A DNA stretch of 52,663 nucleotides from CBFFRJ01 sp965644225 (GCF_965644225.1 NZ_CBFFRJ010000019.1:1-52663), one strand, 5' to 3'. Shown: positions 1 to 8,456, counted from the first letter of the stretch. Notes: a model not told the origin generated them from the letters alone. Translations and numbers: made by a program.

Positions 1-101
1 AAACGTTTTGGATAAGAGGGGGGGGTAATACGGGCTACAGGTGGTTTACCTGATTTACCGGGCTTGCGTTTTCTGGGGGCTTTGCTGCGTGCCATTTTCA
101 T
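1..101 (-). CDS. N-terminus of an unidentified basic protein (partial)
   Basis: An open frame on the minus strand starts with ATG at 101 (second in-frame ATG at 95) and runs off the left edge. The visible residues begin MKMARSKAPRKRKPGKSG and are very rich in Lys, Arg and Pro. A purine-rich stretch (GCAGGGA) lies a few bases upstream of the ATG and could be a ribosome binding site. I do not recognise the family. It points away from the truncated permease at 205 and could belong to a rearranged or inserted segment. Only about 33 codons are visible, so chance openness is possible. Confidence 0.35.
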   Translation of the reverse strand, partial: MKMARSKAPRKRKPGKSGKPPVARITPPSYPKR

Positions 102-120
102 GAATCCCTGCGGAAATTAA

Positions 121-201
121 CATACCGCAGAGTATAAAACGGTATGCCGATCATGAATACCATCGGAACCGCGAAGCGGTGACGCTCGCCCTGTAAGGGC
201 G
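121..201. repeat. Cluster of three short hairpins next to a truncated gene
   Basis: Three perfect inverted repeats follow each other: CATACCG (121-127) with CGGTATG (140-146); ACCGC-gaa-GCGGT at about 168-180; and CGCCCT-gta-AGGGCG (187-201). The last ends three bases before the first ATG of the permease frame at 205. None has a T-tract. They may mark the end of a repeat or mobile segment; the family is not recognised. Confidence 0.45.
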
Positions 202-204
202 CTA

Positions 205-918
205 ATGTTCACCCTGGCCCATTTCAGTAAGGTTTATGCCCTCTATTCCAGCGATATCGCCTTTACGCTGATGATTGTGCTGATCAGCGTGGCGCTGCTG
301 GCGGTGATTTCCATTACGCTCTCGGCGGTAATCACCTTGTCACCCTGTCGGCCCATTGTGCGCATGCTGGGGTTCTTGTACCGCCTGCCGCTGTTTATCC
401 CCTTTATTGTTGCCGCGCAGATGATGCGTACCTTCCTGGCCAAAAATGGCCTGATGAACAACACGCTGGTGGCAACCGACCTGCTTACGCCGATGGAGAC
501 CGTCTCCTGGCTGGGCTGGAAAGGGATCATCATTACCTTTGTCTGGAAACAACTGGCCTTCGCCACGCTGCTGATTTGCGGCGCGATGGCCTCGCTTGAG
601 CAGTCGCAAATGCTGGCCGCACGCAATCTGGGCGCTTCGCGACCGCGCATTCTGTTCGACATTATTCTGCCGCAGGTGCTGCCTGCTATCGGCGTGGCGC
701 TGGTGTTGTCGACGGTGACCATGATGTCGGTGCTCTCTGTACCGCTGATGATTGGGGTCGGCACGCCGACGATGATGACCGTGGATATGGCGTTTCGCGT
801 CAATTCCTACGGCGACTATGGGGTGGCCAATGCGCTGGGCGTGGTGTCACTGCTGATTTGCGGCGTGCTGTCGTGGTTCTACCTGCGCCATAGCCTGCAA
901 CAGAAGGGAGGCGAATAA
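205..918 (+). CDS. ABC transporter permease (PotB-like), apparently 5'-truncated
   Basis: Inner-membrane permease of the binding-protein-dependent importer family used for polyamines and similar solutes. The EAA-loop region is visible around residues 135-160 (AARNLGASRPRILFDIILPQ), the site where the ATPase docks. Only five membrane segments can be counted, while PotB-type permeases and the next gene have six: the segment that normally lies about 50-60 residues before the first one here is missing. An in-frame stop at 154-156 prevents upstream extension, and the sequence before 205 is a set of hairpins with no good ribosome binding site. I read this as a permease that lost its first membrane helix at a rearrangement junction near 204. 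It overlaps the next permease by one base. Confidence 0.7.
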   Translation: MFTLAHFSKVYALYSSDIAFTLMIVLISVALLAVISITLSAVITLSPCRPIVRMLGFLYRLPLFIPFIVAAQMMRTFLAKNGLMNNTLVATDLLTPMETVSWLGWKGIIITFVWKQLAFATLLICGAMASLEQSQMLAARNLGASRPRILFDIILPQVLPAIGVALVLSTVTMMSVLSVPLMIGVGTPTMMTVDMAFRVNSYGDYGVANALGVVSLLICGVLSWFYLRHSLQQKGGE

Positions 919-1778
919 TGAAAGAGGTCAGTATGACACCCGTGAATACGTGGCTGGCAAAAGGGCGGCAAAAATTGAGTGTGAGTCTGCCGCTGCAGAC
1001 GCTGCTGTTGATTTTTATGCTGCTGGCGATGTTCGGCCCGCTGCTGAACCTGCTTATCTGGACGGTGGCGGAGAGCTGGTTTTTCCCCCATACGCTGCCC
1101 AGCCAGTGGGGGCTTAAATACTGGTATCAGGTATTCAGCCCGTACAGCGACGTTTCCGGTTCACTGCTCACCAGCGTGTTTATTGCGCTGCTGTCGGTAG
1201 TGGTCTGCCTGCTGATTTTGGTTCCGGCAGGATATGCGCTCTCCCGGCGCGGGATGCCGCTACGGGTGCTGTTTATGCTGCTGTTTTTGATTCCGCAGGC
1301 GTTTCCGAACCTGACGGTGTATATGAATATCGCCCGGCTTTTTTATCAGGGGGGGCTGAACGGCACGATCGCGGGGGTGGTGCTGGTGCACAGCGTCCAC
1401 GGCCTGATGTACTCGGTGTGGATCTGCGTGGCGGCTTTTTCCGCCGTGGACCCTTTGCTTGCAAGGGCTTCACGTAACCTTGGGGCCGGGCCGATTTACA
1501 CCTTCTGGCATATCGTGTTGCCGCAGGCCTCGCCGGGGATTATTGCAGCCAGTATTTTTGTGTTCCTCGAATCGCTGGATGAGTTTACCGGCACCTTTTT
1601 CGTCGGCGCGCCGGATATCACCACGCTGCCGCTGCTGTTGTATAACGCCAGTATGTCGGGGAACTATCAGGTGTCGTCCATTACCGCGCTGATCCTGCTG
1701 GTACCATCGCTGCTGTTTATGCTGGTCATCCATAAATTTATGCGCCCGGAGATGCTGTCGAAGCTGGGGAAAGGGTGA
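918..1778 (+). CDS. ABC transporter permease (PotC-like)
   Basis: Second inner-membrane permease of the same importer, 286 residues, with six predicted membrane segments. The EAA loop is near residues 185-205 (ASRNLGAGPIYTFWHIVLPQ). The ATG shares a base with the TAA of the preceding gene and has a strong GGAGG seven bases upstream, so the two are translationally coupled. A second in-frame ATG at 933 is possible. The substrate cannot be read from a permease; polyamine, thiamine-like or iron importers all use this fold. Neither the binding protein nor the ATPase is inside the window, so they may lie upstream of the junction near position 204 or be lost. Confidence 0.8.
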   Translation: MKEVSMTPVNTWLAKGRQKLSVSLPLQTLLLIFMLLAMFGPLLNLLIWTVAESWFFPHTLPSQWGLKYWYQVFSPYSDVSGSLLTSVFIALLSVVVCLLILVPAGYALSRRGMPLRVLFMLLFLIPQAFPNLTVYMNIARLFYQGGLNGTIAGVVLVHSVHGLMYSVWICVAAFSAVDPLLARASRNLGAGPIYTFWHIVLPQASPGIIAASIFVFLESLDEFTGTFFVGAPDITTLPLLLYNASMSGNYQVSSITALILLVPSLLFMLVIHKFMRPEMLSKLGKG

Positions 1779-1807
1779 GGGGCTGGCTGTACGGGCGAGG
1801 GCTTTGA

Positions 1808-1843
1808 AAACGGGCGCCGGGCTTTTGGCGACGGCGCCCGTTT
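1808..1843. terminator. Bidirectional terminator
   Basis: A perfect 11-bp stem, AAACGGGCGCC (1808-1818) with GGCGCCCGTTT (1833-1843), lies between the convergent permease gene and the gene at 1852-2304. The A and T runs at the stem ends suit termination in both directions. Confidence 0.75.
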
Positions 1844-1851
1844 GAATACGA

Positions 1852-2304
1852 TCAGCGCGATGTACTGCTCTGCGTTTCAGGCAGTTGAATATGCAGAATA
1901 TGCAGATGGTGCGACAGCTCGCGAAGAATAATCAGGTAGCTGATAAAGTGCGGGTCAGCGGGGAATTCACTTTCCCGCCATGGACTGCCGGAAACCACAT
2001 CCGCAATCCTGTTGAACACCTCTTCAATATGTTCCTGAGTCAGCGGATTATACCCACCAGCAATTCGTGAAATGTCCTGCAGATAATCGTCAGCACCGTG
2101 CAATGTATTGGCAATAGTGTGCAACCCGGTCGCAGCCTGAATATGGTCTTCGATAGTCGCAATCGCCATTTCGACATCATAAGGCGATGGAATATCGTGA
2201 TGGAAAAACCGTCCGGCGACTGAAGCATAGCCGAAGGGCAGGGCGATCTCCGGAGATGAGAATGTCACCTGCTCTGTGTCAATGGCAAAAAATGCATTAT
2301 TCAT
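1852..2304 (-). CDS. Conserved-looking protein of unknown function
   Basis: 150 residues, no signal peptide or membrane segment. AAGGG lies six bases before the ATG, and codon use matches the neighbours, so the gene is likely real. I do not recognise the family. The protein is acidic and probably largely helical after an N-terminal strand-rich part (residues 1-40 include FGYASVAGRFFHHDIPSP). The segment HHLHILHI near the C-terminus is rich in histidine. It is convergent with the ABC permease and followed by the shared terminator at 1808-1843. It lies downstream of the isochorismatase-like gene on the same strand, with a 127-bp gap, so it may be read separately. Confidence 0.65.
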   Translation of the reverse strand: MNNAFFAIDTEQVTFSSPEIALPFGYASVAGRFFHHDIPSPYDVEMAIATIEDHIQAATGLHTIANTLHGADDYLQDISRIAGGYNPLTQEHIEEVFNRIADVVSGSPWRESEFPADPHFISYLIILRELSHHLHILHIQLPETQSSTSR

Positions 2305-2431
2305 TTGTACCCTTCAAACGTGATTATTTTCGCGCGTCACCTGGGGCCTGAAATAGTCCATTGCAGATAACGGTGGCGCAGGCCAGGTTTTTTTACCATC
2401 GAGCCTGGCCAGCAGATCCAGCTACAGGGCT

Positions 2432-3205
2432 TTATTTAACCATTCCAAAAGGGTCCGGCACGCTATGCCCATTGGCATTATTCCAGAAGTTTTGTAGCAC
2501 AAAGCTATATTCAGGTAAATTCTGGATAAACGGCTCAAGCATGGCATTCGCACTCTCTTTCTTCCAGTCAGCCTGAAGCTCGCAGGCCAGTGCAAAGGTG
2601 GTGACCAGTTCAGCGCCGGCATTCGCCATCCGTGACATGGCGGCATCCGCTTCGTAGCGATTCCAGGCTCCGCAGGCATCGACCACCGGGAAAACCTGAT
2701 AGCCATCATTGAGCAGTGAAAGCGTCGGGAAGGTGCAACAGGTACCAATGGTTACGCCGGCGATGATGATATGCCGACGTCCTGTACGTTCGACAATCTC
2801 TTCAAGCGCCTGACGGAATGTGGGATCTTCATAGGCATTGATAATACCGGTGCGACGATAAATCGGCGTCTCAGGAAACAGTTCTTTTATCTCTGGCAGG
2901 GTGTCCCCGTTTTGCCATTGCGCGTTGGAAGAGGTGATCAGCACCGGAGTATTCAGCGCTTTAGCGACTCTCGCCAGACCCGTGACATTACTTTTCAGTT
3001 CGGCCAGCGAGGTGACATCACGGGCACCCGCCATTAAACCAATCTGATGGTCTACCAGTAAAACAATCGCGTTTTCCGGGGTCGGTTTATCATGACCAAA
3101 TCGACCGGCCTCGCGTGCGGCCTGAGGCGTAAATTTATCAGATAAAGATTGATGCGTTACCGGACTCACAATATCTGCCGGGCGCGCAGCATGGGTATCG
3201 GACAT
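2432..3205 (-). CDS. Isochorismatase-family cysteine hydrolase (YcaC-like)
   Basis: 257-residue member of the isochorismatase-like hydrolase superfamily, cytoplasmic. Family hallmarks are visible: the Asp of LLVDHQIGL near residue 52 and the nucleophile region IIAGVTIGTCCTFP near residues 147-160, where a Cys follows the conserved non-prolyl cis turn. The C-terminal two thirds resembles E. coli YcaC, but the first 40 residues are an extra tail. Two adjacent Cys make the nucleophile assignment ambiguous. The substrate is unknown. Start at 3205 has AGAGAG just upstream. It is divergent from the LysR gene at 3404, which probably regulates it. Confidence 0.8.
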   Translation of the reverse strand: MSDTHAARPADIVSPVTHQSLSDKFTPQAAREAGRFGHDKPTPENAIVLLVDHQIGLMAGARDVTSLAELKSNVTGLARVAKALNTPVLITSSNAQWQNGDTLPEIKELFPETPIYRRTGIINAYEDPTFRQALEEIVERTGRRHIIIAGVTIGTCCTFPTLSLLNDGYQVFPVVDACGAWNRYEADAAMSRMANAGAELVTTFALACELQADWKKESANAMLEPFIQNLPEYSFVLQNFWNNANGHSVPDPFGMVK

Positions 3206-3340
3206 ATTTCTCTCTCTTACTGATTAAAATAACCGCAGGCCATTTATCTTCTGGTGTCCTGCGCGGAAGGTGGCGAAAAGTCGGTGCAAATAAAGCAAAG
3301 TGTTTTGTCTGCCACATGATTCGATTGCCTGCGCCACTTT

Positions 3341-3362
3341 ATTAGCAATACCATTAGCAATA
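3341..3362. promoter_or_regulatory. Direct repeat in the divergent LysR promoter
   Basis: ATTAGCAATA occurs at 3341-3350 and again at 3353-3362, spaced 12 bp start to start, between the hydrolase and the LysR gene. One helical-turn spacing suits a regulator binding site; which protein binds is inferred only from position. Confidence 0.35.
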
Positions 3363-3403
3363 AATACGCTCACAATAGATTGATTATCCCGAAAAGAGAG
3401 ATA

Positions 3404-4345
3404 ATGGACAAAATTCAGTCAATGACGACCTTTGTCGCCGTCGTCAAATCAGGAAGCTTTGTACGGGCAATGGAAAGCACGGGGCTGTCACGTGCGGCCG
3501 TCTCACGGCAGGTCATGGAACTGGAACAATCCCTTGGCGTGCGGCTGCTGCACCGCACCACGCGTAAAATCTCCCTCACCGAAGAAGGGCGCGGGTTTTT
3601 CCTGCGCTGCCAGGAAATTCTGGCCGCCATTCAGGATGCGGAGAATCAGGTTTGTTCCAACGCCAGCCAGGCCAGCGGGAGACTGAGGATTGGCGCGCCT
3701 CAGGATTTTGGCGTTCTCCAGCTTGGCGGACTCTGGGGGCAGTTTATGATCCAGAACCCAGGGGTCAGGCTGGATATCTTTTTGTCAGACCGAAGCGTCG
3801 ATCCGGTAGAGGAAGGCTATGACCTGGTGGTGCGCATCGGCCATCTCAGCGATTCAACCCTGGTTGCCCGCTTGCTGACCACCACGCGCATGGTGCTGTG
3901 CGCATCACCGGATTATCTGTCCCGCTGTGGTTCACCTTCTCATCCGGAGGAACTGATTGACCATGCTACGGTGGCCTACAGCTATTACGGTAGCGGGGAT
4001 GAATGGAAGTTACAGCCGCCGCAGGGCGCAGTCGTAAAATTTCGCGTGGAACCTAATCTGCATGTCAACAATGGGGCCACGTGCAGGACGCTGGCCCTGG
4101 CGGGGCATGGGATCATCCTGCAACCCGATTTTCTGGTTAACAGTGACATCCGCAAAGGCGCGCTTATTGAAGTTTTACCCGACTGGCAGGGCGAATCGAT
4201 GGGGATTTATGCCATGTATCCCACCCGAAACCTGCTTCCCCTCAAGGTGAAGTTACTGTGCGATTATCTTACCGACGTCCTGCGCATCCCTTCCTGGAGT
4301 CGGCATGATGACGACCCCTGGGAGAGACTGCGGGCAGTACCATGA
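3404..4345 (+). CDS. LysR-family transcriptional regulator
   Basis: DNA-binding regulator of about 313 residues. The winged helix-turn-helix covers residues 1-62 (AMESTGLSRAAVSRQVMELE is the recognition region), followed by a periplasmic-binding-protein-like effector domain from about residue 90. I start at the ATG at 3404, with AGAGAG upstream; the longer frame from 3380 begins with TTG and adds eight residues before the conserved MDKIQSM start. It is divergent from the isochorismatase-like hydrolase and probably controls it. The pattern SFVRAMESTGLSRAAVSRQV is typical of the LysR subgroup with a short domain and no known ligand. Confidence 0.85.
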   Translation: MDKIQSMTTFVAVVKSGSFVRAMESTGLSRAAVSRQVMELEQSLGVRLLHRTTRKISLTEEGRGFFLRCQEILAAIQDAENQVCSNASQASGRLRIGAPQDFGVLQLGGLWGQFMIQNPGVRLDIFLSDRSVDPVEEGYDLVVRIGHLSDSTLVARLLTTTRMVLCASPDYLSRCGSPSHPEELIDHATVAYSYYGSGDEWKLQPPQGAVVKFRVEPNLHVNNGATCRTLALAGHGIILQPDFLVNSDIRKGALIEVLPDWQGESMGIYAMYPTRNLLPLKVKLLCDYLTDVLRIPSWSRHDDDPWERLRAVP

Positions 4346-4427
4346 TGTCTGTAGCTTTGATCTCGTCCGCATATTCTTTCATTATCACAGGAAAAACCAA
4401 CAATAAAATGGTATGGTATTTTCAAAT

Positions 4428-4448
4428 AAATGAAACAACTTTTCATTT
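4428..4448 (+). promoter_or_regulatory. KdgR operator upstream of ogl
   Basis: A perfect inverted repeat, AAATGAAA (4428-4435), five bases, TTTCATTT (4441-4448), matches the known KdgR box pattern of GAAA and TTTC half sites in AT-rich flanks. It lies 76 bp before the ogl start, where IclR-type KdgR would block transcription until keto-deoxygluconate appears. The kdgR gene is not in the window. Confidence 0.8.
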
Positions 4449-4523
4449 AAGCGAGCAGACCTCTTATGTGACAAGGATGCCTGTTCAACGGCTAATTTCA
4501 TACTACCTATCTACGGGTGAATC

Positions 4524-5705
4524 ATGGCTAAAGGTTCTCAGATCCAGTTTAACTTCCATACCACACAGGACGCTCAGACCGGCGCGCGCGTGACGCGTCT
4601 GACGCCTCCCGATGTTCTGTGTCATCGCAACTATTTCTATCAAAAATGCTTTACCCGCGACGGCGATAAGCTGCTGTTTGCCGGTGAGTTTGATGGTAAC
4701 CGCAACTATTATCTGCTGGATCTGAAGACCCAAAAGGCAGTTCAACTGACGGAAGGCAAAGGTGATAATACCTTTGGCGGATTCCTTTCTCCGGACGACC
4801 AGTTCCTGTATTACGTCAAAAATGAGCGCAGCTTGCAGCGCGTAACGCTGGCCGATTTTAGCGAGAAAACCGTCTATAGCGTGCCGGAAGAGTGGGTCGG
4901 GTACGGCACCTGGGTCGCCAACAGCGAATGCACCAGCCTGGTGGGGATTGAAATCAGTCGTAAGGACTGGACGCCGCTATCAGACTGGAAAATATTCCAG
5001 GAGTTTTATCATAGTAATCCGCACTGCCGCCTGTTGCGCGTCGATCTGAACAGCGGAACCTCTCGCGTGATCCACGAGAAAAATGAGTGGCTCGGCCACC
5101 CGATTTATCGCCCGTTTGACGACAATACCGTTGCGTTCTGCCATGAAGGCCCGCATGACCTGGTAGATGCGCGTATGTGGCTGGTGAATGAAGACGGCAG
5201 CAACGTGCGTAAGGTGAAAGAACATGCGCCGGGTGAAAGCTGTACTCATGAATTCTGGGTGCCGGACGGTTCCGCGCTGATGTATGTGTCTTATCTGAAA
5301 GGTCAGCACGACCGCCATATCCGCCGTTTTGATCCACAAACCGGTGAGGATAGCTGCCTGATGTCGATGCCTGCCTGTTCGCATCTGATGAGCAATGAGA
5401 ACGGAACGTTACTGGTTGGCGACGGTTCCGGCACGCCGGTGGATGTTAAAGATACCAAGAGTCATACCATCGACAACGATCCATGGCTGTATATTTTTGA
5501 TACCAAAACCTGTCGTTACGCTCCGCTTGCCGCGCATAACAGCTCCTGGCGCGTACTTGATGGTGACCGCCAGGTAACGCATCCGCATCCTTCTTTCTCG
5601 CCGGACAATCGTCAGGTGCTGTTCACTACCGACTATGAAGGCCTGCCTGCACTCTATCTGGCAGAAATCCCGGATGCCCTGCTCAGCGCGTTAAATAAGG
5701 ACTAA
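4524..5705 (+). CDS. ogl: Oligogalacturonate lyase (PL22)
   Basis: Cytoplasmic beta-propeller lyase that cleaves short oligogalacturonides from pectin to 4-deoxy-L-threo-5-hexosulose uronate precursors (EC 4.2.2.6). The 393 residues equal the family length. The motif QVTHPHPSF near residue 352 carries the Gln and two His that hold the Mn ion in characterised Ogl, and ACSHLMSN near 290 supplies a further His. Repeated YLLDLKT, LLRVDL and LYIFDTK strands show the propeller. It begins an operon with kdgF (three-base gap) under a KdgR box, and works with togT, which faces it. The remaining DKI/KDG steps (kduI, kduD, kdgK) are not in the window. Confidence 0.95.
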   Translation: MAKGSQIQFNFHTTQDAQTGARVTRLTPPDVLCHRNYFYQKCFTRDGDKLLFAGEFDGNRNYYLLDLKTQKAVQLTEGKGDNTFGGFLSPDDQFLYYVKNERSLQRVTLADFSEKTVYSVPEEWVGYGTWVANSECTSLVGIEISRKDWTPLSDWKIFQEFYHSNPHCRLLRVDLNSGTSRVIHEKNEWLGHPIYRPFDDNTVAFCHEGPHDLVDARMWLVNEDGSNVRKVKEHAPGESCTHEFWVPDGSALMYVSYLKGQHDRHIRRFDPQTGEDSCLMSMPACSHLMSNENGTLLVGDGSGTPVDVKDTKSHTIDNDPWLYIFDTKTCRYAPLAAHNSSWRVLDGDRQVTHPHPSFSPDNRQVLFTTDYEGLPALYLAEIPDALLSALNKD

Positions 5706-5708
5706 TCG

Positions 5709-6029
5709 ATGTTTGTATTTAAAAAAGATATTCCCTTACAGGATCTTGGCAGTGGCGTCAGTCGTCGCGTTCTGGCGCACGATGGCAGCATGATGGCCGT
5801 TGAAGTCTGTTTCGAGAAGGACGCCGTCGGGCCGATGCATAATCATGAACATGAGCAGCTGACCTATGTTCTGTCCGGTCGTTTTAAGTTCACTATCGGT
5901 GAGGAAACTCATGAGGTGAGCGCGGGCGACACCTTATATAAAAAGCCGTACGTTATGCACGGTTGTGTCTGTCTGGAAAAAGGTGTGTTATTAGACACCT
6001 TCACACCGCAGCGCAAAGACTTCCTCTAA
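5709..6029 (+). CDS. kdgF: KdgF, cupin of uronate metabolism
   Basis: 106-residue single-domain cupin. KdgF turns the unsaturated monouronate released by oligogalacturonate lyases into the linear keto form used by KduI. The metal-binding motif is clear: HNHEHEQ at about residues 38-46 and the downstream His in PYVMHGC near residue 80. Three bases separate it from ogl, so the two are co-transcribed, and a strong terminator follows. The length and motif match the family; ogl next to it makes the assignment firm. Confidence 0.92.
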   Translation: MFVFKKDIPLQDLGSGVSRRVLAHDGSMMAVEVCFEKDAVGPMHNHEHEQLTYVLSGRFKFTIGEETHEVSAGDTLYKKPYVMHGCVCLEKGVLLDTFTPQRKDFL

Positions 6030-6056
6030 TCCCCACTGTTTGAGTCGTCTCCAGTT

Positions 6057-6094
6057 AACCCGGTTACCTGAGTTAATCAGTAACCGGGTTTTTT
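6057..6094 (+). terminator. Terminator of ogl-kdgF
   Basis: Stem AACCCGGTTAC (6057-6067) with GTAACCGGGTT (6080-6090), twelve-base loop, then a T run through 6094. It lies 28 bp after the kdgF stop. Confidence 0.9.
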
Positions 6095-6143
6095 CTGGCT
6101 GATTGCCGCCCCGATTTAATTCAACATATGGCGAGACAGCAAC

Positions 6144-6811
6144 AAAAAACCGGTGCAAATGAGTCTAATGCTGGTCACTTAAAAACCTGTCGCCAGAAGC
6201 CTTTTTCTGACCAGAGCTCACTCTGTAAGGTTCGGGGAGGTGTTCCGTTCACCTTATGTCCAGCGCTTCCCTGATGCTTCTTCTCCGGTGAACGTGCCAG
6301 GGCGGTCAGGCGCCACCGCCCTGGCGACCCGGGCTCTGGCTAAGAAAATCGCCGCTGGCGCGGAATATTCGCCCCATCTCTGGGGCGAACCCCTTCGGGG
6401 CCAGCGCAGGCGCTGTTCAAAATTGCTCCCGGCAATTTTGTCCTCCGTTTATTCCTTCAGGCTGTCGGGTCGGGCGTGAGGAAGCGTCCCTGCAAAACAC
6501 GCCCTGAACCCGCATCCATGCGGGTTCCCCCGGCCTTACGGAAACTCGTCGGCGATTTTCAGCCGGGTTCCCCCACCTGACCTTCACTGCGCTGTATTAA
6601 AAGCAAAGCCTGATTAGCTGAAATGCAGAGACTTGCAGCGAGGTTTTCCAGTCCGGCTGAAAATCGATAAGACGTTGGCGGCTGACCGGGACCGCCCGCA
6701 GGGAAGCGGGCGGAGGCGATGGCCTGCATGGACGCAGGCTTGAGACTCTGGTGAAAGGTTGCCGGTTACACCTTAAGCGAGCGGCATTATGCTAATGAGC
6801 ACCGGTTTTTT
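6144..6811. mobile_element. 668-bp element with terminal inverted repeats and many stem-loops
   Basis: No credible gene. The ends are AAAAAACCGGTGC (6144-6156) and GCACCGGTTTTTT (6799-6811), a perfect 13-bp inverted pair; compared by eye over 39 bp, 31 positions match, so the terminal repeats extend inward. Between them are strong hairpins: CCAGGGCGGT/ACCGCCCTGG (6297-6324), CGCCCCA/TGGGGCG (6370-6387), AAAATTGC/GCAATTTT (6419-6439), GAACCCGCAT/ATGCGGGTTC (6506-6527), CCGCCCGC/GCGGGCGG (6692-6713) and GCCTGC/GCAGGC (6722-6739). A 14-bp pair, CGATTTTCAGCCGG (6553-6566) and its complement (6653-6666), is 86 bp apart. It sits between two convergent 3' ends. It could be a non-autonomous transposable element or a large structured RNA closed by an end-to-end stem. 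No clear target duplication was found. Confidence 0.65.
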
Positions 6812-6873
6812 ACATTTGAGAATGTTTATTTGCGGGGTTCTCAGCCGTTATGGGCTGAGAGCTCGCAATGGTA

Positions 6874-8430
6874 TTACGGTTTTTGTGTCGCGCTAACCAG
6901 GGGGTTGGCTTCAACGGCTGGCGTATCGAAGATTTTGCCGCAGACTTTGCTGTTGCCCCAGCACTCTTCATACGGATAACCGATCAGCTCTTCCATCACC
7001 GCGCGGACTTCCGGCTGAACCTCGCTGATTGTGCCGCCTGCCTTGATACGCGCCACTTCAGCCAGCACAACTAAGTGCGATTTGCGGTTCAGTTTCATCT
7101 GATGGCTGAATACTACGGCCATCAATGCCAGTGAAATAACCCCGACGCAGAACACCAGCGCAATCGCCAGAACGGCGCTTTCAGGCTGAGTATGTGACTT
7201 CGACTGAAAACCGTAGAAGTTTAAAATCGCGCCCATCACAAAGACAATCACCGAGCGCGCCAGTTTACCGGAGAAGGTCATGGCCCCGGCGTAAATGCCT
7301 TCGCGGCGACGGCCGGTAAAGGCTTCATCGATATCGGCCAGGAAGGTGTAAACCGTCCACGGAATGTAATAGACGCCGCCAGTCCCGATACCAAAAATCA
7401 CGGTAATGGTCAGCATCGCGGCGGTTGTGTACTGCTGAGGCAGGTGCAGGAAGTGCAGCAGGCTGTAGCAGATAACCGAGAATATGACGATGCCGATGGC
7501 CAGAATGTAAGGCTTGCTGAAGCCGTGCTTCACACAGATGCCAATGAAAATAGCTGTCGATAACAATTGCAGGAGGGAGTTCAGGCTACTCAGCCCTGCC
7601 ACCATTGCCGGATCATATTGCAGAACGAAGATGACGAAATAGGTAAATACTGAAGCGAACAGCCATTCAGCGCCGAAACCGCACAGATACATGCCCAGAT
7701 GTTTGCGGAATACGCGTAAATGGAACGTGGACTTCATGTCACGCACCAGCGTCAGCATAGTTTTGCCCAGCGTCATTTTCTTCTCAGCCACTGGCGCGGT
7801 TTCTTCCACCGGACGTTCCCAGGACGATAAATACAACATGCCGATGGCGATAAACAGAATGGCACCGTAAGTGAGTGCGGTGTAGAAGAACGGCACTGCG
7901 GAGTCTTTGCCATAAATCAGGATGAACTGACCGGGGATAAATGCCGCCAGGAAGTTCGCCATTTTGCCGAAAATCGCTTTGTAGCCGGTCAGTTTAGAGC
8001 GTGCCGAGAAATCAGTGGTCATTTCAGTGGCCAGCGTTTCGTAAGGCACCATCACCGAGGTGTAAATCAGTTCGAAGAGTACATAAGTGGAAAGGTAATA
8101 CCAGAAACCGAAGCCTTCGACCCATAACAGCGGGTAGAACATCATCAAGGGCACGCCGAGTAAAATAAAGAAACGGCGTCGACCAAAGCGTTTGCCAAGG
8201 CGTGTTTTGCCGAAGTTATCCGAAAGATAACCCATCAGCGGGTTACTGATGGCATCAATGATACTGGCTACCGAAAATATTGCTGACGCCTCCAGCAGCG
8301 TCAGGCCGCAAAACGTGGTGTAGAAATAGAGTAACCAGATGCCGGCGATCGCCAGTGCTCCGCTGCCCAGAAGATTCCCACCGCCATACGCCAGCTGGTG
8401 TCTGAAAAGAATTGGTTTTTCTACGTTCAT
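6874..8430 (-). CDS. togT: Oligogalacturonide transporter TogT (GPH family)
   Basis: Inner-membrane sodium- or proton-coupled symporter of the glycoside-pentoside-hexuronide family, 518 residues with about twelve membrane segments. The N-terminus (KPILFRHQLAYGGGNLLGS) and the loop DNFGKTRLGKRFGRRR near residues 71-86 are typical of the family. The identification as TogT, the oligogalacturonide importer, rests on family resemblance plus ogl and kdgF next door. The C-terminal 60 residues are hydrophilic and predicted cytoplasmic. AGGA lies about ten bases before the ATG. Upstream are a KdgR-like box (8457-8481) and a perfect CRP site (8522-8537), fitting induction by pectin products and catabolite control. 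Confidence 0.9.
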   Translation of the reverse strand: MNVEKPILFRHQLAYGGGNLLGSGALAIAGIWLLYFYTTFCGLTLLEASAIFSVASIIDAISNPLMGYLSDNFGKTRLGKRFGRRRFFILLGVPLMMFYPLLWVEGFGFWYYLSTYVLFELIYTSVMVPYETLATEMTTDFSARSKLTGYKAIFGKMANFLAAFIPGQFILIYGKDSAVPFFYTALTYGAILFIAIGMLYLSSWERPVEETAPVAEKKMTLGKTMLTLVRDMKSTFHLRVFRKHLGMYLCGFGAEWLFASVFTYFVIFVLQYDPAMVAGLSSLNSLLQLLSTAIFIGICVKHGFSKPYILAIGIVIFSVICYSLLHFLHLPQQYTTAAMLTITVIFGIGTGGVYYIPWTVYTFLADIDEAFTGRRREGIYAGAMTFSGKLARSVIVFVMGAILNFYGFQSKSHTQPESAVLAIALVFCVGVISLALMAVVFSHQMKLNRKSHLVVLAEVARIKAGGTISEVQPEVRAVMEELIGYPYEECWGNSKVCGKIFDTPAVEANPLVSATQKP

Positions 8431-8456
8431 AGAATTGTCATCCTGGATTACCCTGC

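Noticed and set aside
2381..2410. GGCCAGG/CCTGGCC pair as terminator of the hydrolase gene
   Set aside because: Short stem with a 16-base loop and no T run after it in the hydrolase direction; too weak to call.
4342..4593. 83-codon frame overlapping the LysR end and ogl start
   Set aside because: It covers the KdgR box and the ogl start; no ribosome binding site or domain.
6240..6479. 79-codon plus-strand frame inside the hairpin-rich element
   Set aside because: It runs through the hairpins, has no ribosome binding site or domain, and the inverted repeats explain its composition.
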